Both the position numbers and the translations under genes were made by a program. Shown one piece after another: positions 26,450 to 35,613 of a stretch of 64,000 nucleotides of DNA; positions within the stretch are counted from its first letter, which is position 1, and every line of letters begins with the position of its first letter. This DNA comes from Geitlerinema sp. PCC 7407 (GTDB lineage Bacteria > Cyanobacteriota > Cyanobacteriia > PCC-7407). The stretch spans positions 2,468,501 through 2,532,500 of the forward strand of contig NC_019703.1 in the NCBI RefSeq assembly GCF_000317045.1, written 5' to 3'. The notes under the pieces are model-generated. The model did not search any database and was not told the origin of the DNA. It was given only the letters and a program-made list of their open reading frames with translations.

Positions 26450-27240
26450 AGTTTTAGATTCCTCTTGATTGAAATGATGGATGAAAAGCGTGAACGAGTC
26501 TTGGAGAAGATTTGTGCAGCTACCAGAGTATTTTCGGAGGAAATTCCGGGAAGGTGCGGTATTTTTTAGGCAATCCTCAGATTTCGCAGATCGGGTGGTT
26601 CCAAAGTTGCCAGTCTGATAGGGCGGTGGGCGATCGCGCTTCTAGCCGAAGGGCCGGACCGGTTTAGACCCGCTAAACTCGCTCCTCGCTTCTAAGGGGA
26701 TCAAGCGATACTGGCAGTAGGTCCTAGCCGCGATTTCACCGAATCTCAGAGGACTTCGGAAGCACTAGTTGCGATCCGACTGTATTTCAGGCGCTGCATC
26801 TCCTTTACTCTGACCCCATGGTCGAGAATGTTGCTCAGGGTGACCACTGTCGATTGATATAGATTCCAAGGCTGAAATGGGAGAGATTTTCGCTAAGATT
26901 TGCGATCGCCCTCGATTAGAGCCGATTTCTTAGAAGATCCTGGAAGGGCAAATCTCTTCGTGGGACAACCGCAAAATAGCTGAACCATTTCAGTCCACCT
27001 GCGCAGGGAAATGGTGGAAATTACGGGGCAAACCTGCGATCGCCCGCTTGTTTGGGGAACTCTTAGACAGAATGGGGCGATCGCCGCGGCGATCGCGCCA
27101 AACTTGAAAGACACACCGTCGGTTGGATGCCCACGGTAGAGCACCCCAGAGCACCACACGGGCCTGAAAATGGCCCTTGCCGGACTTCTTGCCGGCCTCA
27201 AACCAAATCTTGAATGGGTCTTGGCTGTCAGCTTTCCACT
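26450..27240. other. 791-bp gap upstream of the exopolysaccharide cluster
   Basis: No gene is supported. It holds a 20-bp perfect palindrome of two HIP1 octamers (27077-27096), an inverted repeat GGGCC/GGCCC (27160-27164 and 27172-27176), and direct repeats of AGAGCACC and CTTGCCGG within the last 110 bp. The promoter of the exopolysaccharide genes should be here, but I see no convincing -35/-10 pair. Confidence 0.45.
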
Positions 27241-29442
27241 ATGGAATTTCAACACTATCCAGAAGAAATTGACTTTCAGAAGTACTGGCTGATCCTCAAG
27301 CGCCACTGGCTCCCCGCCACCGGAGCTTTTCTGCTGGCGGTCTGCGGCGCTGCGGCCATGGCGTTTACCGCTGAGCCAATTTACGAGGCTCAGGGCAAGC
27401 TGCTGCTGAAAAAGAAAAATACCACCTCGGCCTTGGTCACCGACGCCAGCGCCAAAGTCGGCGAGCTCGACACCCTCAGCGACAAGGACACCCCCCTCGA
27501 CACCGAGGCTGAAGTCATCCGCTCGACCCCGATCGCCGAAGAAGTCATCACCTCCATGGGGCTCCGCAGCAGCTCTGGCAAACCCATGAAGCCCGAAAGC
27601 TTTCTGCGGGGGCTTGAGGTCAAAACCATTCGCGGCACCGACGTTTTGCTGATCACCTACACCAGCGACGATCCCCAGGAAGCCGCCAACGTGGTGAACG
27701 TGCTGATGGAGATCTACATCAAGGAGAATATTCGGGCCAACCGCGCTGAAGCCACCGCTGCCCGGAAGTTCATCACGGAGCTGCTGCCCAAGACCGAAGC
27801 CAGTCTCCGGCAGGCTGAGGCCCAGCTGCGCGACTTCAAAGAGCGAAACGGCGTCATCTCCCTGAATGAAGAAGCCCGCACAGCCGTGGAGTCCATCGCC
27901 ACCCTCAGCACCATGATCGCCCAGAGCGAGGCCATGCTCCAGGACGCAACGGCGCGATCGGGCCAGCTCCAGCGATCTCTGGGCATGGATGCTCGGCAGG
28001 CGATCGCCATGAACGCCGTCGGCGAATCGCCCGCCGTTCAGCAGGCCCTGTCGGAGCTACAGCAGATCGAAGATGAGCTGGCCGTGGCGCGGACCCGCTA
28101 CCAAGAACAGCACCCAACGATCGCGGGCCTCCGCCGCAAGCAGGCCGCCCTCCAGAGCCTGGTCCAAGAGCGGGTCGGCCAAGTCCTCAACGGCACCCCC
28201 GCCAGCGACATCAACCCCAGCTATCAGTCCGGCGAGCTGCACCGCACCCTCACCAACAACCTCGTCGAGACAGAAAATCAGCGGCGCGGCCTACGAGAGC
28301 AGGTCACCGCCCTGCGCGAGTCCCAGGTACAGTATCAGCAGCGCGCCAACGTCCTGCCCCAGCTCGAGCAGCGACAGCGCGACCTAGAGCGACAGCTGGC
28401 CACCTACCAGTCCACCTACGACATCCTGTCGCGCAACCTCCAGCAGGTTCAGATCATCGAGAACCAAAACGTTGGTAACGCGCGCATCGTCAGCTCAGCC
28501 TCCTTTCCCAGCAAGCCCGTCGGCCCCAACAAAAAAGTGGTGCTCATGGGCGGCATGGTCGTGGGCGGCATGCTTTACCTGATCGTGGCGTTTGTTTTCG
28601 AGCTGATCGATCCGACGGTCAAAACAGCCAAGGAAATTCGCAATCTGTACCAGTACACGCTGCTGGGCATGATTCCTCGCTCCAAGAAAAAGCGGTGGTG
28701 GTTCGGCTCCGGCAGCAACACCAGCGTCCCCAAGGTGGTCGTCCAGGAAGCGCCCCACTCGATCATCAGCGAAAACTATCGGATGCTCCAGGCCAACCTG
28801 CGCTTTTTGAGCCCCGATCGCGAGCTGAAAGTGATCGTGGTGACCAGTCCCGTCCCCCAGGAAGGCAAGTCTACGGTGTCGGCCAACCTCGCGGCGGCCA
28901 TGGCCCAGCTGGGTCGGCGGGTGCTGCTGGTGGACGCGGACATGCGCCATCCTATGCAGCATCACGTCTGGCACCTCACCAACTTGGCGGGCCTGAGCAA
29001 CGTGATCATGAAGCAAACGGACCTCTCCGAGGCCGTCAACCCCGTGATGGACAATCTGGACGTGCTGACCTGCGGCGCGATTCCGCCCAATCCCCTGGCG
29101 CTGCTGGACTCCCAGCGGATGCAGTCCCTGGTTCAGGAGTTTGGGCAGCAGTATGACTTTGTCATCATTGACACACCGCCGATGGTTTTGATGGCGGATG
29201 CCCTCAGCCTGGCCAAGATGACCGACGGGATTTTGCTGGTGTCGCGGCCGGGGGTGATCGACACGGTGACCGCGCGGGCTGCTAAGGAGCTCCTCAATCA
29301 GTCCGGGCAGCCTGTCTTGGGCCTGGTGATCAATGGGGTCATGCTCGACAACGAGCCAGACAACTATCTGCACCACGCGCAGTTCTACAGCGGCTATGAC
29401 GAGTCAGCAGCCACGCCAACTTCGACGATGGTGCCGCGCTAG
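27241..29442 (+). CDS. Polysaccharide co-polymerase/BY-kinase (Wzc-like)
   Basis: A 733-residue inner-membrane protein that sets chain length and couples polymerisation to export. A Wzz domain follows the first membrane helix (about 25-45). The periplasmic coiled coil (about 170-410) contains GNVR-like segments, and a second membrane helix lies near 430-450. The cytoplasmic tyrosine-kinase domain has the Walker A VTSPVPQEGKSTVSANLA, Walker A' VLLVDADMRHP and Walker B FVIIDTPP. A small C-terminal tyrosine cluster (NYLHHAQFYSGYDE) provides autophosphorylation sites. I start at the ATG at 27241 (MEFQHYPEEIDFQKYW), which opens with the usual cytoplasmic lead; an in-frame upstream ATG at 27214 adds nine unlikely residues. 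It is the first gene of the cluster. Confidence 0.94.
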   Translation: MEFQHYPEEIDFQKYWLILKRHWLPATGAFLLAVCGAAAMAFTAEPIYEAQGKLLLKKKNTTSALVTDASAKVGELDTLSDKDTPLDTEAEVIRSTPIAEEVITSMGLRSSSGKPMKPESFLRGLEVKTIRGTDVLLITYTSDDPQEAANVVNVLMEIYIKENIRANRAEATAARKFITELLPKTEASLRQAEAQLRDFKERNGVISLNEEARTAVESIATLSTMIAQSEAMLQDATARSGQLQRSLGMDARQAIAMNAVGESPAVQQALSELQQIEDELAVARTRYQEQHPTIAGLRRKQAALQSLVQERVGQVLNGTPASDINPSYQSGELHRTLTNNLVETENQRRGLREQVTALRESQVQYQQRANVLPQLEQRQRDLERQLATYQSTYDILSRNLQQVQIIENQNVGNARIVSSASFPSKPVGPNKKVVLMGGMVVGGMLYLIVAFVFELIDPTVKTAKEIRNLYQYTLLGMIPRSKKKRWWFGSGSNTSVPKVVVQEAPHSIISENYRMLQANLRFLSPDRELKVIVVTSPVPQEGKSTVSANLAAAMAQLGRRVLLVDADMRHPMQHHVWHLTNLAGLSNVIMKQTDLSEAVNPVMDNLDVLTCGAIPPNPLALLDSQRMQSLVQEFGQQYDFVIIDTPPMVLMADALSLAKMTDGILLVSRPGVIDTVTARAAKELLNQSGQPVLGLVINGVMLDNEPDNYLHHAQFYSGYDESAATPTSTMVPR

Positions 29443-29490
29443 ATGCAGTCAGTTTTGCTTTGCCGGTCCCCCAAGGGGAGTGCTATTGCT

Positions 29491-30702
29491 ATGTCTCAAA
29501 AGGTTTTTTGCGGGGCGATCGCAGGCGTCGCCCTGATGTCCAGTGTGCTAGTGGCCCCTGCAGGGCGATCGCAGTCTAGCCTGCCGCCCCTGGCCCCTGA
29601 CCCGACCACCGGTCCGATGCCGAGCCCCAGTCCGGCGCCTCGTCTCGAGCCCAGTCCTAGACCATCAGAAGGGCGATCGCCCGCTGAGGTGACGCCTTTT
29701 CCCTCCGAACCCCTTCCCCGCCGCCTGAGCGCCCCGGCGGCCAGTCCCTCTCCTATCCCTGACACCAGCGCGGTCAACCAGCTGACGGGCCTCAGCTCCG
29801 GCTATCTGCTTGGCCCCGGCGATCAGGTCGATCTCAATGTGTACGAGTATCCCGAGTTCACGGGACCGCGCGTCGTGTTGCCCGACGGCACGATTGCGCT
29901 GCCGCTGGTCGGCAGCGTCATGGCCGCCAACCGCACGCCGGACGAGCTAGCTCAGGATCTGACTCAGAAGCTCAGCGCCTGGCTGGTCAACCCGGTGGTG
30001 AGTATTGGCTTGACGCGCCTGCGCCCGGTGCGGATCAATGTCTCGGGCGAGGTGCAGCGGCCCGGACCGGTGCAGCTGCGCAGCCCGACGGATTTTGAGA
30101 ACAGCACCGTCATTTCTGAGCTGCCGACGGTGGGTCTGGCGCTGCTCCAGGCAGGGGGTGTGACCCGAGAGGCCGACCTGCGGAGCATCACGGTGCAGCG
30201 CATCTTGCCCGGAGGCCGGGTGAGCGCCGTCAACGTGAATCTGTGGGAGGCACTGATCTCGGAGGAAGCGCCTTCTAACTTGATTTTGCAGGACGGGGAC
30301 TCGGTGTATGTGCCGACGCTGGCGGAGGGCGATCCCCTCGATCGCCGCCTGATCGCGCGATCGAGCATCGCGCCGGAGCGGGTGCGGGTGCGAGTGGTGG
30401 GAGAGGTGAAGCAGCCCGGAGAGGTGCTGGTGCCGCCCAATAGCTCCATTTCTGGGGCGATCGCCATTGCAGGCGGCCCCACGGACAAGGGTTCTCTAAA
30501 ACACGTTCGCTTTGTGCGCATGGAGGACAATGGCCGGATCAGTGAACAGGAACTCGACCTGCGGCAGCTGAACGACACCTACCAAATCCAGGACGGGGAC
30601 GTGGTGTATGTGGCCAAGAAGGACGGCTTCCGAGCGCTGGATGTGGTCGGTCCCCTGGTCTCCCCCCTCAACTTTTTGCTCAATCTGCTGCGAGGTTCCT
30701 AA
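29491..30702 (+). CDS. Polysaccharide export protein (Wza/SLBB family)
   Basis: A 403-residue exported protein. Start chosen at the ATG at 29491 because AAGGGGAG lies ten bases before it and it begins a good signal peptide (MSQKVFCGAIAGVALMSSVLVAPAG); an ATG at 29443 directly after the previous stop is less likely. After a Pro-rich stretch (about 30-90), the Poly_export domain begins at GYLLGPGDQVDLNVYEYPEFTGPRVVLPDGTIALPLVG, followed by two SLBB beta-grasp domains (about 195-290 and 310-385). These proteins form the outer-membrane/periplasmic channel for capsule or released polysaccharide. No lipobox Cys is seen, unlike E. coli Wza. It follows the BY-kinase gene closely and is surely co-transcribed with it. 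Confidence 0.92.
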   Translation: MSQKVFCGAIAGVALMSSVLVAPAGRSQSSLPPLAPDPTTGPMPSPSPAPRLEPSPRPSEGRSPAEVTPFPSEPLPRRLSAPAASPSPIPDTSAVNQLTGLSSGYLLGPGDQVDLNVYEYPEFTGPRVVLPDGTIALPLVGSVMAANRTPDELAQDLTQKLSAWLVNPVVSIGLTRLRPVRINVSGEVQRPGPVQLRSPTDFENSTVISELPTVGLALLQAGGVTREADLRSITVQRILPGGRVSAVNVNLWEALISEEAPSNLILQDGDSVYVPTLAEGDPLDRRLIARSSIAPERVRVRVVGEVKQPGEVLVPPNSSISGAIAIAGGPTDKGSLKHVRFVRMEDNGRISEQELDLRQLNDTYQIQDGDVVYVAKKDGFRALDVVGPLVSPLNFLLNLLRGS

Positions 30703-30823
30703 TCCGGGATTTCTCGGCTAAAAACAGGATCAGGCAATAATTTTATACAGAGGCATACGCACATATGGCTGAAGATCGCCCGTTAGGGCTCCCGGCGATC
30801 GCCACTAGAGGAGGGCACCCCCG

Positions 30824-32209
30824 ATGAGCTTGCGGTCCCAGGTGATGCGCGGTGGCGTCTACCTCGCCCTGCGCCAAGGACTCGGCATGGTGATCAGCCT
30901 AGGGGGCGTTTTGCTCCTCACTCGCACCATCGGTCCCGACCAATACGGCATTTACACGGCGGTTTACAGCCTCTTTTGGTACCTCCAGACCATCAGCCAG
31001 CTAGGCATCAGCGTCTACCTAGTCCGGCGCGAAGGCCAAGAAGAGCAAAAATTTATCTACGACCAGGGCTTCACTTTGCTCCTGCTGATGGCCCTCAGCG
31101 CCGTGGCGATCGCCTTTGTCGGGTTGCCCTGGATCGGCCAGTGGGTCCGCCTAGAGTCCTTCCAGCCCGTGGCGCGCACCATGCTCTTCACCCTGCCCCT
31201 GGTGCTGGTGGGCCAAGTCGGCATGGCCCAGCTCGAGCGAAAGCTGGACTATCGCCGAGTGGCCCTGATCGAGCTCGCCAACCAGCTGATGTTTTATCTG
31301 GTGGGCCTGGGCTGCGCCTTCCAGGGGATGGGCGTGTGGGCTCCGGTGGCAGGCTGGTGGGCGCAGCAGGCCCAGTCGGTGATCTTGCTGCTGTGGGCGG
31401 CTCGCTACCGCCCCCAATTTCACTGGGATCCCAAGCTGATTCGGGAAATGCTGGGCTACAGCGTCGGCTTTTCGGCCTCCTACTGGATTTGGCAGGCCCG
31501 AGTCCTAGTCAACCCGCTGATCGTCGGTCGCTACGCGGGGGCCGATGCCGTCGGCTACATTGCGCTGGCGATCCGGATGGTCGAGGTGCTGGGCTTTGTC
31601 AAAGGGGTCACTTGGCGCATCTCCATTGCGGCTTTGGCCCGCCTCCAGGATGACACCGAGCGCCTGCGCAAGGCCGTCAATGAAGGCATGGGGCTGCAAA
31701 TTTTGGCCATCGGGCCGCTGCTGGTGGTGCTGGCGATCGCCCTTCCCTATCTGCTGCCGGTCATGTTTGGCCCGGAATGGCTGCCCGTCTTGAGCGTTTT
31801 CCCCTTCATTGCCCTCAGCTCCCTCAGCAACTCCCTGTTCAACATGCACTCCTCGGTGCTGTACGTGCTCAAGCACAACTGGCACGTGAGCCTCTTCCAC
31901 CTGGCCAATATCGTCCTGTTTGGCGGCGCGGCTGCCGTGCTGGTGCCGCGCTTGGGCCTGGTGGGCTATGGCTGGGCCGAGATGGTGACATTGCTGAGCT
32001 ATTGCGTCATTCACTATTCCCTGAGCAAGGCCGTGGGCAGCCCTGACTACCGCCTCGCCGGCGTGTGGTGGGCCGGGCTCAGCCTAGGGCTCTTTGTCTA
32101 TCAGCTGGGCTGGTGGACCCTGATCGCCGTCGGCGCGATCGCCCTTCTCCCCCAAACCCATCGCCAAATCAAAGCCTACATTCACAGCCTGAGGAGCAGC
32201 AAAGCGTGA
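30824..32209 (+). CDS. Oligosaccharide flippase (Wzx-like, MOP superfamily)
   Basis: A 461-residue polytopic protein with about 12-14 hydrophobic helices. It starts MSLRSQVMRGGVYLALRQGLGMVISLGGVLLLTRTIGPDQYGIYTAV, the typical opening of polysaccharide transporters that move lipid-linked repeat units across the inner membrane. AGAGGAGGG lies eight bases before the ATG. The last four bases (GTGA) overlap the start of the next glycosyltransferase gene, showing translational coupling. The 121-bp gap upstream is the largest inside the first half of the cluster and could hold an internal promoter. Confidence 0.92.
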   Translation: MSLRSQVMRGGVYLALRQGLGMVISLGGVLLLTRTIGPDQYGIYTAVYSLFWYLQTISQLGISVYLVRREGQEEQKFIYDQGFTLLLLMALSAVAIAFVGLPWIGQWVRLESFQPVARTMLFTLPLVLVGQVGMAQLERKLDYRRVALIELANQLMFYLVGLGCAFQGMGVWAPVAGWWAQQAQSVILLLWAARYRPQFHWDPKLIREMLGYSVGFSASYWIWQARVLVNPLIVGRYAGADAVGYIALAIRMVEVLGFVKGVTWRISIAALARLQDDTERLRKAVNEGMGLQILAIGPLLVVLAIALPYLLPVMFGPEWLPVLSVFPFIALSSLSNSLFNMHSSVLYVLKHNWHVSLFHLANIVLFGGAAAVLVPRLGLVGYGWAEMVTLLSYCVIHYSLSKAVGSPDYRLAGVWWAGLSLGLFVYQLGWWTLIAVGAIALLPQTHRQIKAYIHSLRSSKA

Positions 32210-33111
32210 CTCCCCCTCTCGTCAGCATCCTGATCAACAACTATAACTACGGGAATTTTTTGGCCGAGGCCATCGAGAGCGCCCTTGCCCAGACCTATCC
32301 CCACACTGAAGTCATCGTGGTAGACGACGGCTCCACCGACAACTCCCATGAGGTCCTAGCGGAGTACCGCGATCGCATCCAGGCCATCTTGAAGCCCAAC
32401 GGCGGCCAAGCCTCCGCCTTCAACGCGGGCTTTGAGGCCAGTCGCGGCGACCTGGTGTGCTTTCTAGATGCCGACGATCTGTTTCAGCCCACCAAAGCCG
32501 CCGCGATCGCCCAGATCTTCACCGATCACCCCGAAGCGGAGTGGTGCTTTCATCCCCTTAGCTTCCAGGGCGCCAACCTCGCCAGCGCCACCGCCACCGC
32601 CAAAACCGGCCTCGCTGGCGTCTATGATCTGCGAGAACCCATGAGTCGCGGCAAACTGCGCGGCTACCTGCCCATTCCCGGCACCGCCACCTCCGGCATG
32701 GCTTTGCGGCGATCGCTCTTGGCGCGCATCCTGCCCATGCCCGAAGAGATCAACATCACCAGCGATGACTACATCAAGTACATCGCCCTCGGCATCACCC
32801 CCGGCTACGTCAGCCTCGACGAGCTCGCCATCCAGCGCATCCACGGCAACAACGCCTACACCTTTCGCGCTGACAAGCGTCCCCTGCGCGCTCGCATTCA
32901 CATTCTGACCGCCTTCTGGATCAAGACTCACTTTCCCGAGCTGACCACCTTCGCCAATGGCCTCTTCGCCTCGGGCCTCAGCATGGCCTGGGGCCGCAAA
33001 GATCTCGACCCGGGCGTCACCCCTATCATCGACAAATACCTCGATGCCGCCAGCCTCAGCGAAGAAGCCAAAATCTACCTGCGCGCCCTCTACTACCGAC
33101 TCAAGCGGTAA
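32206..33111 (+). CDS. Family 2 glycosyltransferase, GTG start
   Basis: A 301-residue GT-A enzyme. The start is the GTG at 32206, overlapping the flippase stop as GTGA and preceded by GAGGAG nine bases upstream; this gives MTPPLVSILINNYNYGNFLAEAIESAL, the standard GT2 opening. Further motifs are VIVVDDGSTDNS, GGQASAFNAGFEAS and the metal-binding CFLDADD. No transmembrane helices are present, so it should act at the cytoplasmic face on a lipid-linked acceptor. The sugar cannot be deduced. A longer open frame upstream overlaps the flippase and is not needed. Confidence 0.9.
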   Translation: MTPPLVSILINNYNYGNFLAEAIESALAQTYPHTEVIVVDDGSTDNSHEVLAEYRDRIQAILKPNGGQASAFNAGFEASRGDLVCFLDADDLFQPTKAAAIAQIFTDHPEAEWCFHPLSFQGANLASATATAKTGLAGVYDLREPMSRGKLRGYLPIPGTATSGMALRRSLLARILPMPEEINITSDDYIKYIALGITPGYVSLDELAIQRIHGNNAYTFRADKRPLRARIHILTAFWIKTHFPELTTFANGLFASGLSMAWGRKDLDPGVTPIIDKYLDAASLSEEAKIYLRALYYRLKR

Positions 33112-33116
33112 CTGCC

Positions 33117-34421
33117 ATGCTGGCCTACTTTGAGAAACGATTTGCCATCTTCGGGCTGATCTTCCTCAGCGACGTCATCGGCGTCTATAGTCTCTTTGTC
33201 GATCCTGACCCCGCTGCCGACAGCGGCGGAGCCTACAACCCCCTGTACCCGGTCTTGTCTTTGATCCAGTACAGCGTGTACGGCATCACCTTCTTTTTGC
33301 TGGTCGCGAGGCCCCACGGCTCAGTTCGCACGGTGCTTCGCGACCCGCTGGTTTGGTGCTTGACCCTGCTGGCCCCGCTGTCCTTCCTCTGGTCTGATGT
33401 CGGCACCGACTCCCTGCGCAAGGGGGTCACCCTTTTCCAGACCAGCACCTTTGGCCTCTACTTGGCCACCCGGTTTACGCCCCGCGAGCAAATCCGGCTG
33501 CTGACCTGGGCCTTGGGACTGATTGCGCTTTTCTCATTGCTGTTCACCCTGGCAAAACCGGGCTCGGCCATTGAGGCGGGCGCCAATGCTGGCTCCTGGC
33601 GAGGCCCCTTTGTGCAAAAAAATATCTTTGCGCGGGTAGAAGTGCTCTCCGCCGCAGTCTTTTTGGTCGAAATCATGCTGGCTCAGCATCCGTCGCGCTG
33701 GATTTGGGGCGGGTTTTGGCTCTCGCTGCTGCTGGTCTTCCTCACCGGCTCCAAAACAGCCCTGCTGGTCTTCATTGCGCTCCTGATTCTGGTTCCCCTT
33801 TACCGAGCCCTGCGCTGGAATACAACCATTGTGATTCCCATCATCATCACGGTGCTGCTAATCATGGGCAGCCTCACAACGGTGGTCGTCGGCAACTGGG
33901 AGGGACTCTTGCTGGGGCTAGGAAAGGACCCGACCCTCAGCGGCCGCACTCACCTGTGGGAAATCGCCCTGGAGAAGATCGCCAACCGGCCCTGGCTAGG
34001 CTATGGCTATATGGGGTTCTGGCAGTCTCGGGGCGAGGCGTTTGATATCTGGAAGGCGGTGGGCTATCGGCCTCCCCATGCCCACAACGGCTATATCAAT
34101 ATGGCCCTCGATTTTGGCTATGTGGGCTTTGGGCTGTTTGCCATGAGCATTATCGTCAATTTTCGCCGCGGCATCGAGTGGGTGCGCTCGGGCACAACGG
34201 CTACAGAGATCTGGCCGATTCTCTACGTGACCTTCTTTTTTCTCTACAACTACAGCGAAAGCACAATCGTGCAGCATAATTCGCTTTTTTGGGCACTGTA
34301 TGTGGCAGCAGGGCTGACGATGCGGCGGGTGTCGCGTCATCGAATGGCTGAGGCTCCGCCGCCGCCGGTCGTGAGGCGATCGCCGGTTTCTCAGGAGAGC
34401 CAGTTCAACCCTGAAGCATAG
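33117..34421 (+). CDS. O-antigen ligase/polymerase family protein (Wzy-like)
   Basis: A 434-residue membrane protein with ten or more hydrophobic helices and the Wzy_C signature around the large periplasmic loop: GRTHLWEIALEKIANRPWLGYGYMGFW and PHAHNGYINMALDFGYVG. This pattern is shared by ExoQ-type polymerases and O-antigen ligases; in an exopolysaccharide cluster with a flippase and co-polymerase, polymerisation of repeat units is the better guess. The C-terminal tail (about 410-434) is soluble and Pro-rich. It starts five bases after the previous stop. Confidence 0.9.
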   Translation: MLAYFEKRFAIFGLIFLSDVIGVYSLFVDPDPAADSGGAYNPLYPVLSLIQYSVYGITFFLLVARPHGSVRTVLRDPLVWCLTLLAPLSFLWSDVGTDSLRKGVTLFQTSTFGLYLATRFTPREQIRLLTWALGLIALFSLLFTLAKPGSAIEAGANAGSWRGPFVQKNIFARVEVLSAAVFLVEIMLAQHPSRWIWGGFWLSLLLVFLTGSKTALLVFIALLILVPLYRALRWNTTIVIPIIITVLLIMGSLTTVVVGNWEGLLLGLGKDPTLSGRTHLWEIALEKIANRPWLGYGYMGFWQSRGEAFDIWKAVGYRPPHAHNGYINMALDFGYVGFGLFAMSIIVNFRRGIEWVRSGTTATEIWPILYVTFFFLYNYSESTIVQHNSLFWALYVAAGLTMRRVSRHRMAEAPPPPVVRRSPVSQESQFNPEA

Positions 34422-34442
34422 AACACCGGTGGGGGGAGGCCC

Positions 34443-35537
34443 ATGGCAAAGTTTGCGTTTTTCTTGATGGATCTGCGGGGTGGCGGCGCGGAGCGGGTGA
34501 TGCTGAATCTGGCCCGGGGCTTCGGCGATCGCGGCCATGAGGTCCATCTGGTCTTGGTGCGGGCGGAGGGGCCGTATCTGAGCCAGGTCCCGCCCCAGGT
34601 GAAGGTGGTGCGCCTGGAGGCCCGGCGGCTGCTGCTGAGCGTGTTCGCCCTGGCCAACTATCTGCGGCGGGAGCGGCCAGCGGCGCTGATCTCGGCCCTG
34701 GAGGACACCAATATCATCGCCCTATGGGCTCAGCGGCTGGCGCGGGTGCGCACCGAGGTGGTGGTGACAGTCCACAACACGCTGTCTCGGGAGGCGCGCA
34801 GCTCGACCCAGCTGAAGCGACGGCTGGCCCCGACCCTGGCTCGCTGGTTCTATCCCTGGGCCAAGGCGGTGGTGGGGGTCTCCGAAGGGGTGGCCGCGGA
34901 CCTGCGCCAGATGGGCCTCCGGCGGGCGATCGCCATCTACAATCCCATCGTGACCCCGGAGGTGCTAGAGCAAGTCCACGCGCCCCTGGATCATCCGTGG
35001 TTTGGGGCGGGGGAGCCACCGGTGATCCTGGCGGTGGGCCGCCTGGAGGCCCAAAAGGACTTCGATACGCTGGTGCGGGCCTTTGCGCAGGTGCACCCGC
35101 AGCGGCCCTGTCGGCTGATGATCCTGGGCGAGGGAGACGAGCGATCGCGCCTGGAGGCCCTAATTGCGCAGCTGGGCCTGACCGAGGCCGTCGCCCTGCC
35201 CGGCTTTGTCGAGAACCCCTACATCTACATGCGAGACGCTGGGGTGCTGGTCCTGTCTTCGGCCTGGGAAGGCTTTGGCAATGTGCTGGTGGAGGCAATG
35301 GTGGCGGGCACGCCGGTGGTCTCCACGGACTGCGAGAGCGGCCCGGCGGAGATTTTGGCGGGGGGAGAGTATGGCCGACTGGTGCCGGTGGGCGACGCGG
35401 ACGCCATGGCCCAGGCGATCGCCCTCACCCTGGCCACGCCTGACCCGCCCGAGCGCCTGAAGGCCCACGCCATGACCTTTTCTCTCGATCGCGCCGTGAC
35501 GGAATATCTGAGAATTTTCGGAGAGTCTTCGGTGTGA
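34443..35537 (+). CDS. Family 4 glycosyltransferase
   Basis: A 364-residue GT-B enzyme. The N-terminal half opens MAKFAFFLMDLRGGGAERVMLNLARGF, the usual acceptor-side glycine loop. The C-terminal half has VILAVGRLEAQKDFDTLVRAFA, LMILGEGDERSRLEAL and the donor-binding E-x7-E motif in SSAWEGFGNVLVEAMVAGTPVVSTDCESGPAEIL. Retaining transfer from a nucleotide sugar is expected; the sugar is unknown. The spacing of 21 bp from the Wzy-like gene and the purine-rich GGGGGGAGG before the ATG support operon membership. Confidence 0.93.
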   Translation: MAKFAFFLMDLRGGGAERVMLNLARGFGDRGHEVHLVLVRAEGPYLSQVPPQVKVVRLEARRLLLSVFALANYLRRERPAALISALEDTNIIALWAQRLARVRTEVVVTVHNTLSREARSSTQLKRRLAPTLARWFYPWAKAVVGVSEGVAADLRQMGLRRAIAIYNPIVTPEVLEQVHAPLDHPWFGAGEPPVILAVGRLEAQKDFDTLVRAFAQVHPQRPCRLMILGEGDERSRLEALIAQLGLTEAVALPGFVENPYIYMRDAGVLVLSSAWEGFGNVLVEAMVAGTPVVSTDCESGPAEILAGGEYGRLVPVGDADAMAQAIALTLATPDPPERLKAHAMTFSLDRAVTEYLRIFGESSV

Positions 35538-35613
35538 TTTTACGCTAGGATGTGGGCGATTTTACGGATTGTCCCTCCTCGGCCCCGAGCTGCTTTTATT
35601 GCTGCAACTATCT

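Noticed and set aside
32065-32205. 47-codon N-terminal extension of the first GT2 gene
   Set aside because: It overlaps the flippase coding end, lacks GT2 homology, and the GTG at 32206 has a good ribosome site and the canonical opening.
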